A stretch of DNA of 64,000 nucleotides from an uncultured Bacteroidales bacterium. GTDB taxonomy: Bacteria; Bacteroidota; Bacteroidia; Bacteroidales; Bacteroidaceae. Made by a program: the position numbers and the translations under genes. The stretch lies in contig CACYBB010000007.1 in assembly GCA_902772585.1 (NCBI GenBank), positions 1-64,000 on the forward strand, in the 5' to 3' direction. Under the pieces are notes generated by a model that saw nothing but the letters and a program-made list of their open reading frames with translations, searched no databases and was not told the DNA's origin. The stretch's first letter is position 1; the number at the start of each line of letters is the position of its first letter. Shown in pieces: positions 8,398 to 18,200 of the stretch.

Positions 8398-10755
8398 CTA
8401 CTTCTTTTGGAGGTATTCGTCCATGTGTTGGGCAGCACGACGACCGTCACCCATAGCGAGAATAACGGTAGCACCACCACGCACGATATCGCCACCGGCG
8501 AAGATCTCGCTGCGGGCTGACTGCATACCCTCGTTAACGACGATGGTATTCTTGCGACCCAGTTCAAGACCTTCGATGCTCTTGGGTACCAGCGGGTTAG
8601 GCGATACACCAACAGCCACGATGACCTGGTCAACGTCGAGCGTAACGGTCTTGCCCTCTACGGGAACAGGACTGCGACGACCAGAAGCGTCAGGTTCTCC
8701 GAGTTCCATCACCTGGAGTACAGCAGCCTTCACGGCACCGTTCTCGTCAGCTAGATACTCGATGGGGTTGTGCAATGTCAGGAAGTTGATTCCCTCTTCC
8801 TTGGCATGCTTCACCTCCTCCAGACGGGCAGGCATTTCCTGTTCAGAACGACGATAAACCAGCGTAACGTTTCCACCCAGACGCTTTGCCGTACGACATG
8901 AGTCCATAGCGGTATTACCACCACCTACGACAAGCACGTTCTTACCCAAGTTGATAGGAGTATCAGTTGTTGGGTTGGCTGCATCCATCAGGTTCACACG
9001 GGTCAGGTACTCGTTCGACGACATGATGTTGATAGCATTCTCGCCAGGAATGTTCATGAAGTTGGGCAGACCGGCACCAGAACCGACGAAGATACCCTTG
9101 AAACCCTGGGCCTCCAACTGTTCTACGCTGATGGTCTTACCTACGATGACGTCGGCCTGGAAGTGTACGCCCATCTTAGCCAGATTCTCGATTTCCACAT
9201 CGACAATCTTGTTGGGCAGACGGAACTCGGGAATACCGTATTTCAGCACACCACCAATCTCGTGCAATGCCTCGAAGACATAAACATCGTAACCCTTCTT
9301 CACCATATCGCCAGCGAACGACAAACCGGCAGGACCAGAACCTACGACGGCAATCTTGATGCCGTTGGCAGGTGCAATCTCAGGCAGGCTGATGTTGCCG
9401 CTCTCACGCTCGTAGTCGGCAGCGAAACGCTCCAGATAGCCGATGGCTACAGCGGGCTCGTTCATCTTCAGGTGGATACACTTGCTCTCGCATTGCTTCT
9501 CCTGCGGACAAACACGTCCGCAAACAGCAGGCAGGGCAGAGGTGTTCTTCAGCACCTTAGCAGCAGCCAGGAACTGACCGCGCTCAATGTTCTTGACGAA
9601 CGAAGGAATATTGATGTTGACAGGACAGCCCTCTACGCAGGTCGGCTTGGCGCAGTCCAGACAGCGCTTGGCCTCAGTCATTGCCATCTCCTTGGTCAGA
9701 CCGATGTTAACCTCCTCTGTACGGGTAGTTGCACGATAGACAGGATCGAGCTCAGGCATCTTGACACGCTCGATAGCCGTACGCTCCTTGGGTTTCATGC
9801 TCTTTCTGAGCTCATCGCGCCAAGTGGCATTGCGGTCGGTCAGTACCTCGATGGGGTCGTTTGTGGGGTCGCTGTCCATAGTAACGTCAGTACCTTTGCC
9901 AGATGCTGATGCATCGGGAGTAGTGGCGGCGCCCAAGTGCTCCTCGTAGTGCTCCAACTCTTCCTGCTCAGCACGCTTGAAGGTACCCATGCGCTTGAAC
10001 ATCTCGTCCCAATCAACGAGAGCACCATCGAACTCAGGACCATCGATGCAGACGAACTTTGTCTTGCCTCCAATGGTCAGACGGCAAGCACCGCACATAC
10101 CAGTACCGTCCACCATGATGGTGTTGAGCGATACCTCGCAAGGGATGCCGTGCTTCTGGGCTGTGAGGTTTGAGAACTTCATCATAATGGGAGGACCAAT
10201 GGCGAAGATTTTGTCAACATGTTCCTGCTCAACGAATTTCTCAATACCAACTGTTACCACGCCTTTCTCGCCGTATGAACCATCATCCGTCATGATGATG
10301 ACCTCGTCAGACGATTCACGAACTTTATCCTCGAGGATAATCAAATCCTTTGAGCGTCCAGCCATCACGCTGAGCACGCGGTTGCCAGCAGCCTTCAATG
10401 CCTGGATGATAGGCAACATGGGTGCTACACCCAGTCCACCACCAGCACAGACTACGGTGCCGTATTTCTCAATCTTGGTGGGATTGCCCAAGGGACCCAC
10501 TACGTCAGCTACGAAGTCGCCAACGTTCAAGGCACACAACTTCTTGGAAGAGAGACCTACCATCTGGACGACCAACGTGATGGTGCCCTTATCGATGTCT
10601 GCACCAGCAATGGTCAGTGGCATACGCTCACCACGCTGATCAACACGTACGATGACGAAATTGCCGGCTTTGCGGCTTTTGGCAATTAGTGGAGCCTCAA
10701 TCTCGAAAAGGAAAACCTTCTCAGAGAATTGCTCTTTCCTAACGATTTTGTTCAT
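8398..10755 (-). CDS. gltA: NfnAB-like fusion: FNR/PyrK-type reductase subunit joined to GltA-type glutamate synthase small chain
   Basis: A 785-residue cytoplasmic flavoprotein. Residues 1 to about 280 are a ferredoxin-NADP reductase/PyrK-type module with a 2Fe-2S site (MCGACRL...FVC). From about 330 the protein is a GltD/NfnB-type module with 4Fe-4S motifs (CLDCAKPTCVEGCP and CGRVCPQEKQCESKC), an FAD loop GSGPAGL and an NADPH loop VVGGGNTAMDS. In databases such fusions are labelled dihydroorotate dehydrogenase B / glutamate synthase. The separate subunits are those of electron-bifurcating NADH-dependent ferredoxin:NADP oxidoreductase, which is the role I infer. No large glutamate synthase subunit is nearby; gdhA lies two genes upstream. 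Confidence 0.85.
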   Translation of the reverse strand: MNKIVRKEQFSEKVFLFEIEAPLIAKSRKAGNFVIVRVDQRGERMPLTIAGADIDKGTITLVVQMVGLSSKKLCALNVGDFVADVVGPLGNPTKIEKYGTVVCAGGGLGVAPMLPIIQALKAAGNRVLSVMAGRSKDLIILEDKVRESSDEVIIMTDDGSYGEKGVVTVGIEKFVEQEHVDKIFAIGPPIMMKFSNLTAQKHGIPCEVSLNTIMVDGTGMCGACRLTIGGKTKFVCIDGPEFDGALVDWDEMFKRMGTFKRAEQEELEHYEEHLGAATTPDASASGKGTDVTMDSDPTNDPIEVLTDRNATWRDELRKSMKPKERTAIERVKMPELDPVYRATTRTEEVNIGLTKEMAMTEAKRCLDCAKPTCVEGCPVNINIPSFVKNIERGQFLAAAKVLKNTSALPAVCGRVCPQEKQCESKCIHLKMNEPAVAIGYLERFAADYERESGNISLPEIAPANGIKIAVVGSGPAGLSFAGDMVKKGYDVYVFEALHEIGGVLKYGIPEFRLPNKIVDVEIENLAKMGVHFQADVIVGKTISVEQLEAQGFKGIFVGSGAGLPNFMNIPGENAINIMSSNEYLTRVNLMDAANPTTDTPINLGKNVLVVGGGNTAMDSCRTAKRLGGNVTLVYRRSEQEMPARLEEVKHAKEEGINFLTLHNPIEYLADENGAVKAAVLQVMELGEPDASGRRSPVPVEGKTVTLDVDQVIVAVGVSPNPLVPKSIEGLELGRKNTIVVNEGMQSARSEIFAGGDIVRGGATVILAMGDGRRAAQHMDEYLQKK

Positions 10756-10778
10756 AAGTATTTGTTTGTTGTTTTTTT

Positions 10779-12098
10779 TTAGTCAATGATATCGCAGCCC
10801 ATATATGGTACAAGTGCTGCAGGAATCTTGATGCCGTTCTCTGTCTGGTTGTTCTCCAGCAGGGCGGCTACGATGCGGGGCAGAGCCAATGCTGAACCGT
10901 TCAGCGTGTGGCAGAGTTCGGTCTTCTTGGTCTCGGCATTACGATAGCGGCACTTCAGGCGGTTGGCCTGGTAGGTGTCGAAGTTAGATACTGACGAAAC
11001 CTCGAGCCAACGGCCCTGAGCCTCAGAGTAAACTTCGAAGTCGTAGCAGATAGAACTGGTGAACGACTGGTCGCCACCACAAAGCAACAGGATGCGGTAG
11101 GGAAGTTCCAGCTTCTTCAGCAGACCCTCTACGTGCTCCAACATCTCCTTATGGCTCTCCTTAGAGTGCTCGGGCTTATCGATGCGGACAATCTCAATCT
11201 TCGAGAACTCATGCAGACGATTCAGACCACGCACGTCCTTACCGTAAGAGCCAGCCTCACGACGGAAACACTCCGTATAGGCGCAGTTCTTGATGGGCAG
11301 ATCCTTCTCGTCGAGTATGACGTCGCGATAGATATTCGTTACAGGTACCTCGGCGGTAGGAATGAGATAGAAGTCGTCAACTTCGCAATGATACATCTGA
11401 CCTTCCTTATCAGGCAACTGACCTGTACCATAGCCAGAGGCAGCGTTTACTACTGTAGGAGGCATAATCTCCGTGTAGCCGCTCTTGCGGGCCTCATCGA
11501 GGAAGAAGTTGATGAGGGCACGCTGCAAACGAGCGCCCTTGCCGATATATACGGGGAAACCAGCACCGGTAATCTTTACGCCCAAATCGAAATCGATGAG
11601 GTTGTATTTCTTAGCCAGTTCCCAGTGGGGCAGGGGATTAGCGATACCCAGTTTCGGGTTCACATCCCAGTTGCCTACGGTATCCTTATCTGTACATTCT
11701 TTCAGATTAGACTTTACCACGCGGTTGTCCTCAGCGGCAGCACCCTCGGGTACTTCGTCGTAGGGGATATTAGGAATCTGACAGAGCAGACGGGTCATCT
11801 CCTCCTGAGCCTGATTCATCGTCTCTTCCAACTGCTTGTTGGTATCCTTCATCTCAGAAACCTGTGCCTTGACGGCATCAGCCTCGGCCTTCTTGCCTTC
11901 CTTCATCAGACCACCAATCTGCGCAGCCATTTTCTTGGCCTCGCTCAGGTTCTTGTCCAACTGTTGCTGGGCCTCGCGACGTTTCTTGTCAACTGCCAGT
12001 ACTTCGTCGATGGCCTCTTTAGCATTCTTGAAATGTTTCTTTTCTAAGCCGCGAATGACGCGGTCTGTCTCCTCAGTAATGAGCTTCAATGTAAGCAT
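10779..12098 (-). CDS. serS: Seryl-tRNA synthetase
   Basis: A class II synthetase that charges tRNA-Ser and tRNA-Sec-type tRNAs with serine. The N-terminal coiled-coil arm (about 25-110) that grips the long variable arm of tRNA-Ser is visible as a heptad-rich stretch, followed by the catalytic core with motif 2 TECFRREAGSYGKD-RGLNR and motif 3 NGSALALPRIVAALLENNQ. The length of 439 is normal. The gene lies 23 bases upstream of gltA and is preceded by its own -7 box. Confidence 0.95.
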   Translation of the reverse strand: MLTLKLITEETDRVIRGLEKKHFKNAKEAIDEVLAVDKKRREAQQQLDKNLSEAKKMAAQIGGLMKEGKKAEADAVKAQVSEMKDTNKQLEETMNQAQEEMTRLLCQIPNIPYDEVPEGAAAEDNRVVKSNLKECTDKDTVGNWDVNPKLGIANPLPHWELAKKYNLIDFDLGVKITGAGFPVYIGKGARLQRALINFFLDEARKSGYTEIMPPTVVNAASGYGTGQLPDKEGQMYHCEVDDFYLIPTAEVPVTNIYRDVILDEKDLPIKNCAYTECFRREAGSYGKDVRGLNRLHEFSKIEIVRIDKPEHSKESHKEMLEHVEGLLKKLELPYRILLLCGGDQSFTSSICYDFEVYSEAQGRWLEVSSVSNFDTYQANRLKCRYRNAETKKTELCHTLNGSALALPRIVAALLENNQTENGIKIPAALVPYMGCDIID

Positions 12099-12124
12099 AA
12101 TCTTCTTTTTTAAGTTTTTGCTTG

Positions 12125-12132
12125 CAAAGGTA
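12125..12132 (-). promoter_or_regulatory. -7 box of serS
   Basis: TACCTTTG on the minus strand fits the TAnnTTTG consensus, 26 bases before the serS ATG. No TTTG box at the proper distance is seen. The gdhA terminator lies just upstream. Confidence 0.5.
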
Positions 12133-12148
12133 GTAAAAATTATTATAA

Positions 12149-12182
12149 AAAGATGCGACTTCCCAAAGAAAATCGCATCTTT
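12149..12182 (-). terminator. Rho-independent terminator of gdhA
   Basis: A perfect 10-bp stem (AAAGATGCGA at 12149-12158, TCGCATCTTT at 12173-12182) with a 14-base loop. Read on the minus strand it is followed by TTTTATAATAATTTTT. It separates gdhA from serS. Confidence 0.85.
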
Positions 12183-12212
12183 CTTATAATAATAGTGGTT
12201 TTTGTGCCAAGC

Positions 12213-13550
12213 TTATACAATACCCTGAGCCATCATGGCGTTAGCAACCTTCATGAAACCGGCTACGTTAGCACCCTTTACATAGTTGATGTAACCATCA
12301 GCCTGAGTACCGTACTTCACACAGTTCTCGTGGATGTCATTCATGATGCGCTTCAGATAGTCATCAACCTCCTTAGAAGTCCAAGACAGACGCTCAGAGT
12401 TCTGTGACATCTCAAGACCAGAAACTGATACACCACCAGCGTTAGAAGCCTTACCAGGAGCGTACAGGATCTTAGCATCCTGGAAGATCTTGATAGCCTC
12501 GGGCAGTGAAGGCATGTTAGCACCCTCAGCAACAGCGATTACACCATTGTCAATCAGGGCCTGAGCCTGCTCACCGTTGATCTCGTTCTGAGTAGCGCAA
12601 GGCAGAGCGATATCAGCCTTCTCGTGCCAAGGACGCTCACCAGCGTGATATACTGCGTTAGGATACTCCTCAGCATACTCCTTAATACGTCCGCGCTCAA
12701 CGTTCTTCAGCTCCTTAACATACTCGAGCTTCTCGAATGTGATACCGTCTGGATCGTAGATGTAACCATCAGAGTCAGAGAGTGTCAAGGGGATAGCACC
12801 CAGCTGCAGGCACTTCTCAGTAGCATACTGAGCAACGTTACCTGAACCAGAAATCAGCACCTTCTTACCCTTCAGCTCGATGCCACGGGTAGCGAGCATA
12901 GAAGTCAGGAAATATACGCAACCGTAACCAGTAGCCTCAGGACGGATCAGCGAACCACCGAAAGAGAGACCCTTACCGGTCAGCACACCCTGGAACTGGT
13001 GAGTGAGCTTCTTGTACTGTCCGAAGAGGTAACCAACCTCACGACCACCTACACCGATATCACCAGCAGGTACGTCCTCATCAGGACCGATTACGCGATA
13101 CAGTTCATTCATGAATGCCTGGCAGAAACGCATAACCTCAGCGTCGCTCTTACCACGGGGAGAGAAGTCTGAACCACCCTTAGCACCACCCATAGGCAGA
13201 GTTGTCAGAGAGTTCTTGAAGGTCTGCTCGAAAGCCAAGAACTTCAGAATACCGAGATTCACAGACTTGTGATAACGGAGACCACCTTTGTACGGGCCAA
13301 TAGCGTTGTTGTGCTGGATACGATAACCCATGTTGGTCTGAACATTACCCTTATCATCTACCCAAGTAATACGGAACTCACAAACACGATCGGGGATGCA
13401 AAGGCGCTCGATGAGGTTTGCCTTTTCAAACTCGGGGTGCTTGTTGTACTCTTCCTCGATGGTGGGAAGTACCTGAGAAACGGCCTGGATGTACTCCGGC
13501 TCATTGGGGAATCTCTGTTTCAGATCCTCTACAACTTTTGCTGCATTCAT
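12213..13550 (-). CDS. gdhA: Glutamate dehydrogenase (hexameric, family I)
   Basis: Makes glutamate from 2-oxoglutarate and ammonia (or the reverse) in the cytoplasm; probably the main ammonia-assimilating enzyme here. The 445-residue length is usual. Seen: KGGLRYH, the catalytic-lysine region PMGGAKGGSDF, DVPAGDIGVGGREVGYLFGQYK, the Rossmann loop ISGSGNVA, and ANAGGVSVSGLEMSQN. Cofactor choice (NADP or NAD) cannot be settled by eye. It is a single-gene unit with a clear promoter and terminator. Confidence 0.95.
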   Translation of the reverse strand: MNAAKVVEDLKQRFPNEPEYIQAVSQVLPTIEEEYNKHPEFEKANLIERLCIPDRVCEFRITWVDDKGNVQTNMGYRIQHNNAIGPYKGGLRYHKSVNLGILKFLAFEQTFKNSLTTLPMGGAKGGSDFSPRGKSDAEVMRFCQAFMNELYRVIGPDEDVPAGDIGVGGREVGYLFGQYKKLTHQFQGVLTGKGLSFGGSLIRPEATGYGCVYFLTSMLATRGIELKGKKVLISGSGNVAQYATEKCLQLGAIPLTLSDSDGYIYDPDGITFEKLEYVKELKNVERGRIKEYAEEYPNAVYHAGERPWHEKADIALPCATQNEINGEQAQALIDNGVIAVAEGANMPSLPEAIKIFQDAKILYAPGKASNAGGVSVSGLEMSQNSERLSWTSKEVDDYLKRIMNDIHENCVKYGTQADGYINYVKGANVAGFMKVANAMMAQGIV

Positions 13551-13613
13551 AATCTTTTTACGTTTTTTGAGTTATTATACTATTGAAAACAATTATTCTC
13601 TTGATTTCGATTG

Positions 13614-13645
13614 CAAAATTAAAGCAAAAACATAAAACCACCAAA
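13614..13645 (-). promoter_or_regulatory. Promoter of gdhA
   Basis: On the minus strand TAATTTTG (13621-13614) and TTTG (13645-13642) are 20 bases apart, a full match to the Bacteroidota consensus. The leader would be about 60 bases. The rest of 13551-13809 shows nothing else convincing. Confidence 0.75.
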
Positions 13646-13809
13646 CATTTCGTTACTTTTTTATCGAAAAAGCTTACGTTTTGTCATTTAATTGATTTAA
13701 ATCAAGAGTATGTGACAAAAATTACTCTATTTGTTGTGCTCGATAACAATGAAGTAAGCACTTCTTTTGTGCACGAAAACAGCAAACTAATATGAAGTGG
13801 CAATAAGAA

Positions 13810-13841
13810 AATTGTCGCTCACTTGGTAGTGAACGACAATT
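13810..13841 (-). terminator. Terminator of clpC that contains the stop codon
   Basis: On the minus strand a 14-bp stem (AATTGTCG + T + TCACT against AGTGA + G + CGACAATT, one G-T pair) with loop ACCA is followed by TTTC. The last six codons and the TGA of clpC lie within it, so the coding end doubles as the terminator. Confidence 0.75.
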
Positions 13842-16362
13842 CTTCTTTTTCCTGTACCTTATTTATATAAATGGTGCTTCCTGGTTGCAGGTCTCCGTTA
13901 ACGATGAGTTCGGAGACACCATCTTCGATATACGTCTGTATGGCTCGTTTAAGTGGACGGGCACCAAATTGCACATCATAACCTTTCTCCGCGACAAATG
14001 CCTTAGCCTCGTCAGAGAGAATGATGGTATAGCCCATATCGCTAATGCGCTTGTAAAGACCTTGCAGTTCAACATCAATAATTTGTTTGATGGCTGTGAG
14101 GTCTAACTGGTCGAAGGTGATAATCTCGTCCAGACGATTCAGGAATTCTGGCGAGAACTGCTTCGATAGTGCCTTCTGTACAATTTGGCGAGCATGCTCC
14201 TTGTCTTGCTCGTTGAGCATAAGTGCTGACGAAGCCCCTGCGTTGAAACCAACGCCTCGTCCGAAGTCTTTCAGCTGGCGCGTACCTGCGTTCGACGTCA
14301 TAATGATGACGGTATTGCGGAAGTCAACAAAACGTCCGTTACCATCAGTCAGTCTTCCCTCGTCAAGCACTTGCAACAATAGGTTGAATACGTTGCCGTG
14401 GGCTTTCTCGATTTCGTCGAGCAAGACGATAGAGTAGGGATGACGGCGTACACGCTCTGTCAATTGTCCACCTTCCTCGTAGCCTACATATCCCGGAGGC
14501 GCACCTATCAGCCGACTGACGTTGAACGACTCTGTATATTCCGACATGTCTACACGTATGAGGGCATCAGAAGAACCAAACATAAACTCAGCCAGTTTTT
14601 TGGCGAGATATGTTTTACCTACACCCGTCGGACCAAGGAACATAAAGGCGCCAATGGGATGGTTGGGGTCTTTCAGTCCCACGCGGTTGCGCTGGATGGC
14701 CTTCACCATCTTGTCGATGGCTTTATCCTGAGCGATGACGTGTTGTTTCAGTTCTTGTGCCATACCTTTCAGGCGCACACCTTCTTCCTGGGCCATGCGT
14801 TGCACAGGGATGCCAGTCATCATCGACACCACCTCAGCCACTTCCTGTTCGGTAATGGTTGGGCGAACATCTACGTCGCCCTCCTGCCATTTCTTGTTCA
14901 GTTCCTGCAACTCACGCTCCAGCACGGTCTGACGATCACGATAGCTGGCGGCCAGTTCGAAGTTCTGATTACCAACGGCCTCCTCCTTTTTCTTCTTTAC
15001 ATCCTTGATTTCTGCCTCTTTGTCAGTAATCTCGGGTGGAATATTGGCTGTACGCAGGTGTACACGTGAGCCCACCTCATCAAGTGCATCGATAGCCTTA
15101 TCAGGCATAAAACGGTCTGAGACGTAGCGGTCTGTCAGTTTGACACAAGCCGCTAGAGCATCATCGGTATAGTTCACGTGGTGGAAATACTCGTAGCGTC
15201 CTCGGATGTTTTGCAATATTTCCAGCGTTTGTTCGTTCGTTGTAGGCTCCACCTGCACTTTCTGGAAACGACGTTCTAGGGCTCCGTCCTTCTCAATGCT
15301 ATTGCGGTATTCGTCGAGCGTCGTGGCACCGATACACTGGATGGTACCACGTGCCAAAGCGGGTTTCAGAATGTTGGCAGCATCCATACTACCTGGCGTA
15401 CTACCTGCTCCAATGAGTGTATGAATCTCGTCGATGAAGACAATGATGTCAGGATTCTGTTCCAACTCCTTCACCAGCATCTTCATGCGTTCCTCAAACT
15501 GTCCGCGATACTTGGTACCTGCTACCACTCCCGTCATGTCGAGTGTGTAGATACGCTTATTATATAAGGTGGGAGAGCAACGATGCATAACAATCATCTC
15601 TGCCAGCCCTTCCACGATGGCACTTTTACCTACGCCAGGCTCACCGATGAGGATGGGGTTGTTCTTCTTGCGACGGCCTAAAATCTCTATGACGCGTTGT
15701 ATCTCGTTTTCTCGACCAATACACGGGTCGAGTTTACCCAAGGCGGCACTCTCTGTTAAGTTTGTACCGAAATTGTCGAGGACGGGGGTCTTCGACTTTG
15801 TTTTCTGTTGTTGGGTCGTAGTGGATTTACCTGTAGAAGAACCGCTGGAGGCGTTGTTGCTGCTGGCAGAGGTCTCCTCTTCTTCGTAGTCCTCTTCAGG
15901 CATACCGATACCATTAGTCACATTATCTTTTACGCTGAATAGCGTCAATACGTCTTCGTAGTTCATGTTGTTGAATTCCAATACTTGTTTAGCACCATTC
16001 TCTGCTTGGTCGTGCAGGATAGCCAATAGCAGGTGCTGCTCGTCAACCCTTGCAGAACGCTGTAGGCGTGCCTCCAATACGGCCAGTTTCAGAATGTTGC
16101 TTGCTTTCTCGTTAAGAACCAATTCTGAGGTCGTGATGGGCATTCCCAGTTCATCCTCGCGTACGCGATTCTCCAATTCTGTCTTGACAGACAGAGGATT
16201 GATGTCCAACCGCTGGAATACGTTGAGGATGGGCCCGTCCTTGCTGCGCATTAGTCCCAGAAGCAGGTGCTCAGGACCAACGCTACGACTAGCCAGTCGG
16301 GTGGCTTCCTCACGCGAGAAGGCGAGAACGTCAGATACCTTTGATGAAAATTGGTTTGCCAC
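13819..16362 (-). CDS. clpC: ATP-dependent Clp protease ATPase subunit ClpC
   Basis: An AAA+ unfoldase that feeds proteins to ClpP. Seen in order: double Clp N-domain (1 to about 145), a linker rich in E, S, T and K (about 150-195), first ATPase with GEPGVGKSA and VFIDEIHTL, a UVR motif ([14 protein letters not shown]), second ATPase with [12 protein letters not shown] and LLDEIEKAH, and the C-terminal D2 small domain. The frame extends to a TTG at 16392, but the GTG at 16362 gives the usual start [19 protein letters not shown], so I chose it (847 residues). It is preceded by a same-strand gene block, and no clear promoter of its own is seen. Confidence 0.9.
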   Translation of the reverse strand: MANQFSSKVSDVLAFSREEATRLASRSVGPEHLLLGLMRSKDGPILNVFQRLDINPLSVKTELENRVREDELGMPITTSELVLNEKASNILKLAVLEARLQRSARVDEQHLLLAILHDQAENGAKQVLEFNNMNYEDVLTLFSVKDNVTNGIGMPEEDYEEEETSASSNNASSGSSTGKSTTTQQQKTKSKTPVLDNFGTNLTESAALGKLDPCIGRENEIQRVIEILGRRKKNNPILIGEPGVGKSAIVEGLAEMIVMHRCSPTLYNKRIYTLDMTGVVAGTKYRGQFEERMKMLVKELEQNPDIIVFIDEIHTLIGAGSTPGSMDAANILKPALARGTIQCIGATTLDEYRNSIEKDGALERRFQKVQVEPTTNEQTLEILQNIRGRYEYFHHVNYTDDALAACVKLTDRYVSDRFMPDKAIDALDEVGSRVHLRTANIPPEITDKEAEIKDVKKKKEEAVGNQNFELAASYRDRQTVLERELQELNKKWQEGDVDVRPTITEQEVAEVVSMMTGIPVQRMAQEEGVRLKGMAQELKQHVIAQDKAIDKMVKAIQRNRVGLKDPNHPIGAFMFLGPTGVGKTYLAKKLAEFMFGSSDALIRVDMSEYTESFNVSRLIGAPPGYVGYEEGGQLTERVRRHPYSIVLLDEIEKAHGNVFNLLLQVLDEGRLTDGNGRFVDFRNTVIIMTSNAGTRQLKDFGRGVGFNAGASSALMLNEQDKEHARQIVQKALSKQFSPEFLNRLDEIITFDQLDLTAIKQIIDVELQGLYKRISDMGYTIILSDEAKAFVAEKGYDVQFGARPLKRAIQTYIEDGVSELIVNGDLQPGSTIYINKVQEKEELSFTTK

Positions 16363-16419
16363 TATACCATATACTGTTTTACTATTTGACAATTATCGAG
16401 ATTGCAAACATCGTGCCAA

Positions 16420-16902
16420 TCATTGTTTGTTGTAGTACAGGTGGGCAAGTGCGGCTACTGCTGCGCGCCAGTCTGTGTCTAACGAGAAGCGGGTCATGCT
16501 CTCCTGAGAGTTGAAATAGCTCAGCACCAGTTCTGTGTCTTTGTCATGGAACAATGGATTTGAATAACTGATGTCCATGAACATCTTAATCATCTTGACC
16601 TGTTGTACATTGGGTAGTTTCGTCGACTCAATAAGTTTCTCTACGTAGAAATTGACGAAGTTGTCCATCGCGATAGCCTGCTTGTCCAGGAATGTCACGC
16701 TGGAGTCGGGCATCACCTCGCGCATCTTAATAGCCATGTAGTTCAGAGCGTCAAGTTTGAACTGACTGATTTGTTTCACTACAGGGTTAGCCTTGGGGTC
16801 ATTGACGGTTGTCTTGGCTTTCTGACGCAGTTCATTGTAAGCCTCTTGGGCCTGCATGCTGGTAGCGATGGCCAGCAATGCGAGTAATATCAGTTTCTTC
16901 AT
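16420..16902 (-). CDS. Small exported protein of unknown function
   Basis: A 160-residue protein with a signal peptide (MKKLILLALLAIATSMQAQ) and a helical remainder with no family I recognise. The start at 16902 overlaps the stop of the ABC gene by ATGA; upstream in-frame codons lie inside that gene and were rejected. Its place between a twin ABC ATPase and clpC gives no clear hint. Probably periplasmic. Confidence 0.7.
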   Translation of the reverse strand: MKKLILLALLAIATSMQAQEAYNELRQKAKTTVNDPKANPVVKQISQFKLDALNYMAIKMREVMPDSSVTFLDKQAIAMDNFVNFYVEKLIESTKLPNVQQVKMIKMFMDISYSNPLFHDKDTELVLSYFNSQESMTRFSLDTDWRAAVAALAHLYYNKQ

Positions 16903-18200
16903 ATCTGTTTCTTTAAGAATAAATGGTTCGTAATTACGTTGGGTAACTCCTCCTGATAGTGAGTCACCATGATGAGTGTCTTGCCCTTGCGCTGACAAAA
17001 TGTCTCAATGACATCCTTCGTCAGTCGGCGGTTCCAGAGGTCCAAGCCGTGTAGCGGCTCGTCAAGAATCAGTAGCTGGGGATCTTTCACAAAAGCACGG
17101 GCCAGCAGCACCAGACGTTGTTCACCACTGGAAAGCTGCAAGAAGGGCTTGTCTGCCAAATCTCCAATGCCAAAGATATCGAGCCACCAGCGACACTTGT
17201 CGTAGTCCTGCGGATTGGGTACGGCATACAGGCCTATAGAATCCATTAGTCCGCTTGCGACAATGCGGATAGCAGGTAGGTTGCGCTTATAGGAGCGATG
17301 CATCTCTGGCGATACGTAGCCAATATGCTTTTTGATATCCCAGATGCTTTCGCCAGAACCGCGTGGACGATCGAAGAGTGTGATGTCGCATGCATAACTC
17401 TGTGGATTGTCTGCACAGACCAATGATAACAACGTTGATTTCCCGCTGCCATTTTGTCCTGATAGCGCCCATCGTTCTCCATTCATTACTGTCCAGTCAA
17501 GGTCTCTCAGAATGGTCCGCTCTCCATAACGGATGCAGACGTTTTTCATATCTATGACACGTTGGCAGTCGTAGTCGCTATTGGTATATGGAAGCGAGAG
17601 AATAGCTTCCCGTTTTTTGTCACTTAACACATGGGCAGGTACAGGTTCTTGCTTGCCCATCCATTTCACCTCGCTGACAAATGAAGGTATGTCATCAGTC
17701 TTCGACATGACGAGCATGATTTCCATATCGCGCTCCTCAGCCAAAAGCCTTAGTAGGTCTCTCAATTGGTCGCGCGTCTCTGCATCCAGTCCGATGAACG
17801 GATTGTCCATAATGAGCAGTTTCGGGTCGGAGAACAACGTCTTTGTTAGTTGGAATTTGCGCAGTTCACCACTTGACAAGGTGATGATGTACTTGTCCAG
17901 GAATTCCTCCATGTGGAACAACTCATACAGTTTGTCACGCAGCTGACGGCGTTCTGCCGTATCCTCACCAGCAAGCAGATAGGCACGTTGTAGCAATTCC
18001 CCTACGGTAGGCGTCTCGTGGTCTATGTCGTGCTGGTTCCAACGCAACTGCAGATAGTACTGTCCGTCAACATTCACACCATAGGAGTCCGTGAAGGCTA
18101 TGTAGCGCACACGATCGGAAGCCAACTGCTTGCGCAACTGGTCCACATACAGCGTCTTTCCGCTGCCGTTACGTCCTGCTATGGCGGTTATTTTTGACAT
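16899..18200 (-). CDS. Twin-domain ABC ATPase (ModF/PhrA type)
   Basis: Two ABC ATPase domains in one 433-residue chain without membrane segments. Domain 1 has Walker A GRNGSGKT (9-16), signature LSSGELRK and a Walker B LLIMDNPF in which D-N replaces the usual D-E, so its hydrolysis may be weakened. Domain 2 has GQNGSGKST, LSSGEQR and a normal LLILDEPLHGLD. The architecture fits ModF/PhrA-like proteins whose role is not firmly known. It overlaps ruvC by 13 bases and the secreted protein by 4. Confidence 0.8.
   Translation of the reverse strand: MSKITAIAGRNGSGKTLYVDQLRKQLASDRVRYIAFTDSYGVNVDGQYYLQLRWNQHDIDHETPTVGELLQRAYLLAGEDTAERRQLRDKLYELFHMEEFLDKYIITLSSGELRKFQLTKTLFSDPKLLIMDNPFIGLDAETRDQLRDLLRLLAEERDMEIMLVMSKTDDIPSFVSEVKWMGKQEPVPAHVLSDKKREAILSLPYTNSDYDCQRVIDMKNVCIRYGERTILRDLDWTVMNGERWALSGQNGSGKSTLLSLVCADNPQSYACDITLFDRPRGSGESIWDIKKHIGYVSPEMHRSYKRNLPAIRIVASGLMDSIGLYAVPNPQDYDKCRWWLDIFGIGDLADKPFLQLSSGEQRLVLLARAFVKDPQLLILDEPLHGLDLWNRRLTKDVIETFCQRKGKTLIMVTHYQEELPNVITNHLFLKKQI

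Noticed and set aside
11133..12047. Plus-strand frame of 304 codons
   Set aside because: Shadow of serS.
13583..13795. Plus-strand frame of 70 codons in the gdhA-clpC spacer
   Set aside because: Starts at a non-ATG codon, overlaps the gdhA promoter, composition of AT-rich spacer, no motif.
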